Shown here in pieces: positions 62,707 to 64,000 of a stretch of 64,000 nt of DNA. Origin of the DNA: Phyllobacterium phragmitis. Lineage in GTDB: Bacteria > Pseudomonadota > Alphaproteobacteria > Rhizobiales > Rhizobiaceae. Within the stretch, counting starts at the first letter, position 1. Each line of letters opens with the position of its first letter. The stretch is taken from contig NZ_PVBR01000001.1 in NCBI RefSeq assembly GCF_002980495.1, positions 62,001 through 126,000 of the forward strand. The letters are read 5' to 3'. The notes beneath the pieces are model-generated. The model searched no databases, was not told where the DNA came from, and was given only the letters and a program-made list of their open reading frames with translations. Position numbers and translations under genes: made by a program.

Positions 62707-63228
62707 CTACCTCCACCGCTCTTTCAACTGCTCGAATATCGGGTGAAAGAAATCGGTGAGAAAATAGGGCCCGGCGCCCCAGACCAGCGTCCAGGCGGCG
62801 GCACCGACGATATTGGCGGCGAGGAAGTGCCGCCAAGGCATGCCCATCGAGCCGGCGATGATTCCGTTCAACTGGCGCAATATCGAGATGAAACGTGCGC
62901 CGGCGACGATGTACACGCCCTTGCGCCTGAAGATTTCCTCGAATCGCTCGAGCCTTTCCGGCGTCAGCCGCACCAGATATCCGTAGCGCTCGATGAGTCG
63001 GCGCCCGCCGAAATAGCCGATGGCATAGCCGGTGCTGTCGCCGAGCACCGCGCCGCAGAAGACGGCGATGAGCATGTGGGTGAGATTGAGATCGCCGTGC
63101 AGCGCCAGAAGCGAGGCGGCGATAAGCCCGCTTTCGCCGGGTAGCGGCGCACCGAGCGATTCAAAATAGATGATGAAGAAAAGAGCGATCGAGCCATAGG
63201 CCACGATATACGGTTCGATCATGTGCAT
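62707..63228 (-). CDS. DedA family membrane protein
   Basis: A 173-residue DedA/SNARE-associated-type protein. ESLGAPLPGESGLIAASLLA and GDSTGYAIGYFGGRRLIERY are the re-entrant-loop motifs, and ARFISILRQLNGIIAGSMGM contains the conserved arginine segment. Family members are undecaprenyl-phosphate or phospholipid flippases. The start at MHMIEPYIVAYG is preferred to one 38 codons upstream. Confidence 0.9.
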   Translation of the reverse strand: MHMIEPYIVAYGSIALFFIIYFESLGAPLPGESGLIAASLLALHGDLNLTHMLIAVFCGAVLGDSTGYAIGYFGGRRLIERYGYLVRLTPERLERFEEIFRRKGVYIVAGARFISILRQLNGIIAGSMGMPWRHFLAANIVGAAAWTLVWGAGPYFLTDFFHPIFEQLKERWR

Positions 63229-63391
63229 GGCCTGATCCCCGTACCTTACACCCGCAGCATCGGTCCGAAACGCCATTGCTTTCGGAAAGTGCGATGCAAA
63301 TTCAACAGCTTGCAGGACGCCCTTATAGAAAGCCCCATGCATCTTGTCGGATGCATAGGGCTATGAGCAGTGCGGTAGAAGATCGGAAGTA

Positions 63392-63652
63392 TTATCCGAT
63401 GCTTCTCCGTCCTGTGATGGTGTGGTAGATCCAAAGGACTGCCACGGAGCCGATCACCGCGACGATCAGGCTGTAGATGTTGAAGCCGGTAATGCCGGTC
63501 GCACCGAAGAGACTGAAGACTAGTCCCCCGACAATTGCGCCGAAAATACCCAGAGCAATATCAAGGAGCATTCCCTGACCACTCTTGTTGACAATTTTGC
63601 TTCCGATGAAGCCTGCAATCAGACCAAGTAAAATCCAGCTAAAGAAACCCAT
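63392..63652 (-). CDS. GlsB/YeaQ/YmgE family stress response membrane protein
   Basis: An 86-residue protein with three membrane helices. WILLGLIAGFIGSKIVNKSG and LGIFGAIVGGLVFSLFG are typical of the transglycosylase-associated (GlsB/YeaQ) family, tied to general stress responses. Function is not established. AGGGTTCCC-type purines upstream are weak. It is divergent from the YidB gene. Confidence 0.92.
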   Translation of the reverse strand: MGFFSWILLGLIAGFIGSKIVNKSGQGMLLDIALGIFGAIVGGLVFSLFGATGITGFNIYSLIVAVIGSVAVLWIYHTITGRRSIG

Positions 63653-63704
63653 GGGAACCCTCTCCTATGAAACACATTAAATATATTTTCATACTGCAAC
63701 GTGA

Positions 63705-63728
63705 TTGGCAAGAAGACATGCTTGCCAA
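63705..63728. promoter_or_regulatory. Inverted repeat between glsB-like and yidB-like genes
   Basis: TTGGCAAG and CTTGCCAA, perfect 8-bp arms with an 8-nt spacer, in the 150-bp AT-rich divergent region. A second short palindrome CCCATT-GGG-AATGGG lies at 63751-63765. Possible operators or a hairpin; no factor is assigned. Confidence 0.4.
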
Positions 63729-63802
63729 ATAGTATTTACTGGGTGACTATCCCATTGGGAATGGGTATTTGGTTTATATAGCATTTAAAAGGAGACGTTC
63801 TG

Positions 63803-64000
63803 ATGGGATTATTTGACGAAGCATCGGGCCAGGCGGTTCCCGGCGGCAGTGTCGCGAAGCCTTTGATGGTCGCCCTTGGCGCGCTTCTCGTCGGCAAGAT
63901 GCTGACGAGTAAGAGCCAGAGTTCCGCTCCTGCTCCGGCGGCTCCGGCTTCGACGCCCAGCGCCTCGGCAGCAAACCAGGGCGCCGGCCAAAGTGCTCAG
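63803..64000 (+). CDS. YidB family protein, 5' part
   Basis: The first 66 codons of a DUF937/YidB-type protein, cut by the window edge. MGLFDEASGQAVPGGSVAKP resembles the family start, and a hydrophobic-looking stretch LMVALGALLVGKML is followed by a Ser/Ala/Pro-rich low-complexity region. AAAAGGAG lies 9 bp before the ATG. YidB partners are unknown. Confidence 0.8.
   Translation, partial: MGLFDEASGQAVPGGSVAKPLMVALGALLVGKMLTSKSQSSAPAPAAPASTPSASAANQGAGQSAQ

Overview
The window is about 60% GC and reads as a chromosomal segment of an alphaproteobacterium of the order Hyphomicrobiales (Rhizobiales), probably from the Phyllobacteriaceae/Brucellaceae/Rhizobiaceae group. Evidence: paired b and b' ATP synthase subunits in the order I-a-c-b'-b, a DUF6101 protein, a PA0069-type radical SAM gene, RibB with a degenerate GTP cyclohydrolase II half, LexA- and CtrA-like motifs of the alphaproteobacterial kind, and many intergenic palindromic repeats typical of rhizobial genomes. 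Genus cannot be fixed from sequence reading alone.

Layout: 1-3.8 kb holds the selenocysteine locus (selA end, selB, selC tRNA, a coupled unknown gene). 3.8-9.4 kb is a minus-strand TRAP transporter operon (dctQ-dctM-dctP) ending in an M81-family metallohydrolase, with a divergent RpiR-type regulator and two matching operator-like palindromes between them. 9.5-15 kb is a six-gene minus-strand unit: two amino-acid ABC permeases, ATPase, binding protein, an aspartoacylase-like zinc deacylase and a LacI-family regulator, preceded by two LacI-type operators. 15.2-22.1 kb: 2OG oxygenase plus Ogt, an MFS exporter, a polysaccharide deacetylase, NnrU, a YfgM-like membrane TPR protein and der. 22.1-25.7 kb is accessory: an IS5-like remnant, a low-GC methyltransferase, a SleB-type cell wall hydrolase and a decayed TetR gene.

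25.9-28.9 kb is the ATP synthase Fo operon. 29-38.4 kb is housekeeping and repair: rnhB, radical SAM, moaB-ispE, a signal peptide peptidase-like protease, nhaA, a tRNA-methyltransferase-like gene and a polyprenyl diphosphate synthase. 38.5-54.5 kb carries a TPR protein, glyQS, Sua5-type TsaC, a GlcD-like oxidase, DUF6101, an acyl-CoA dehydrogenase/enoyl-CoA hydratase pair, purD, ubiA and pdxH. 54.5-64 kb carries a surface lipoprotein, a J-protein, fabI, a phosphoglycerate-mutase-like phosphatase, aroC, ribB, an acetylpolyamine/histone-deacetylase-family gene, xseB, DedA, GlsB and the start of a YidB protein.

The two transport modules each combine importer, hydrolase and regulator and look like self-contained catabolic units for unidentified substrates. 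The intergenic space is dominated by several palindromic repeat families, one of which has itself been interrupted by a 123-bp MITE-like element with a TA target duplication. No CRISPR array, rRNA operon, prophage or intact transposon is visible; the only tRNA is selC.
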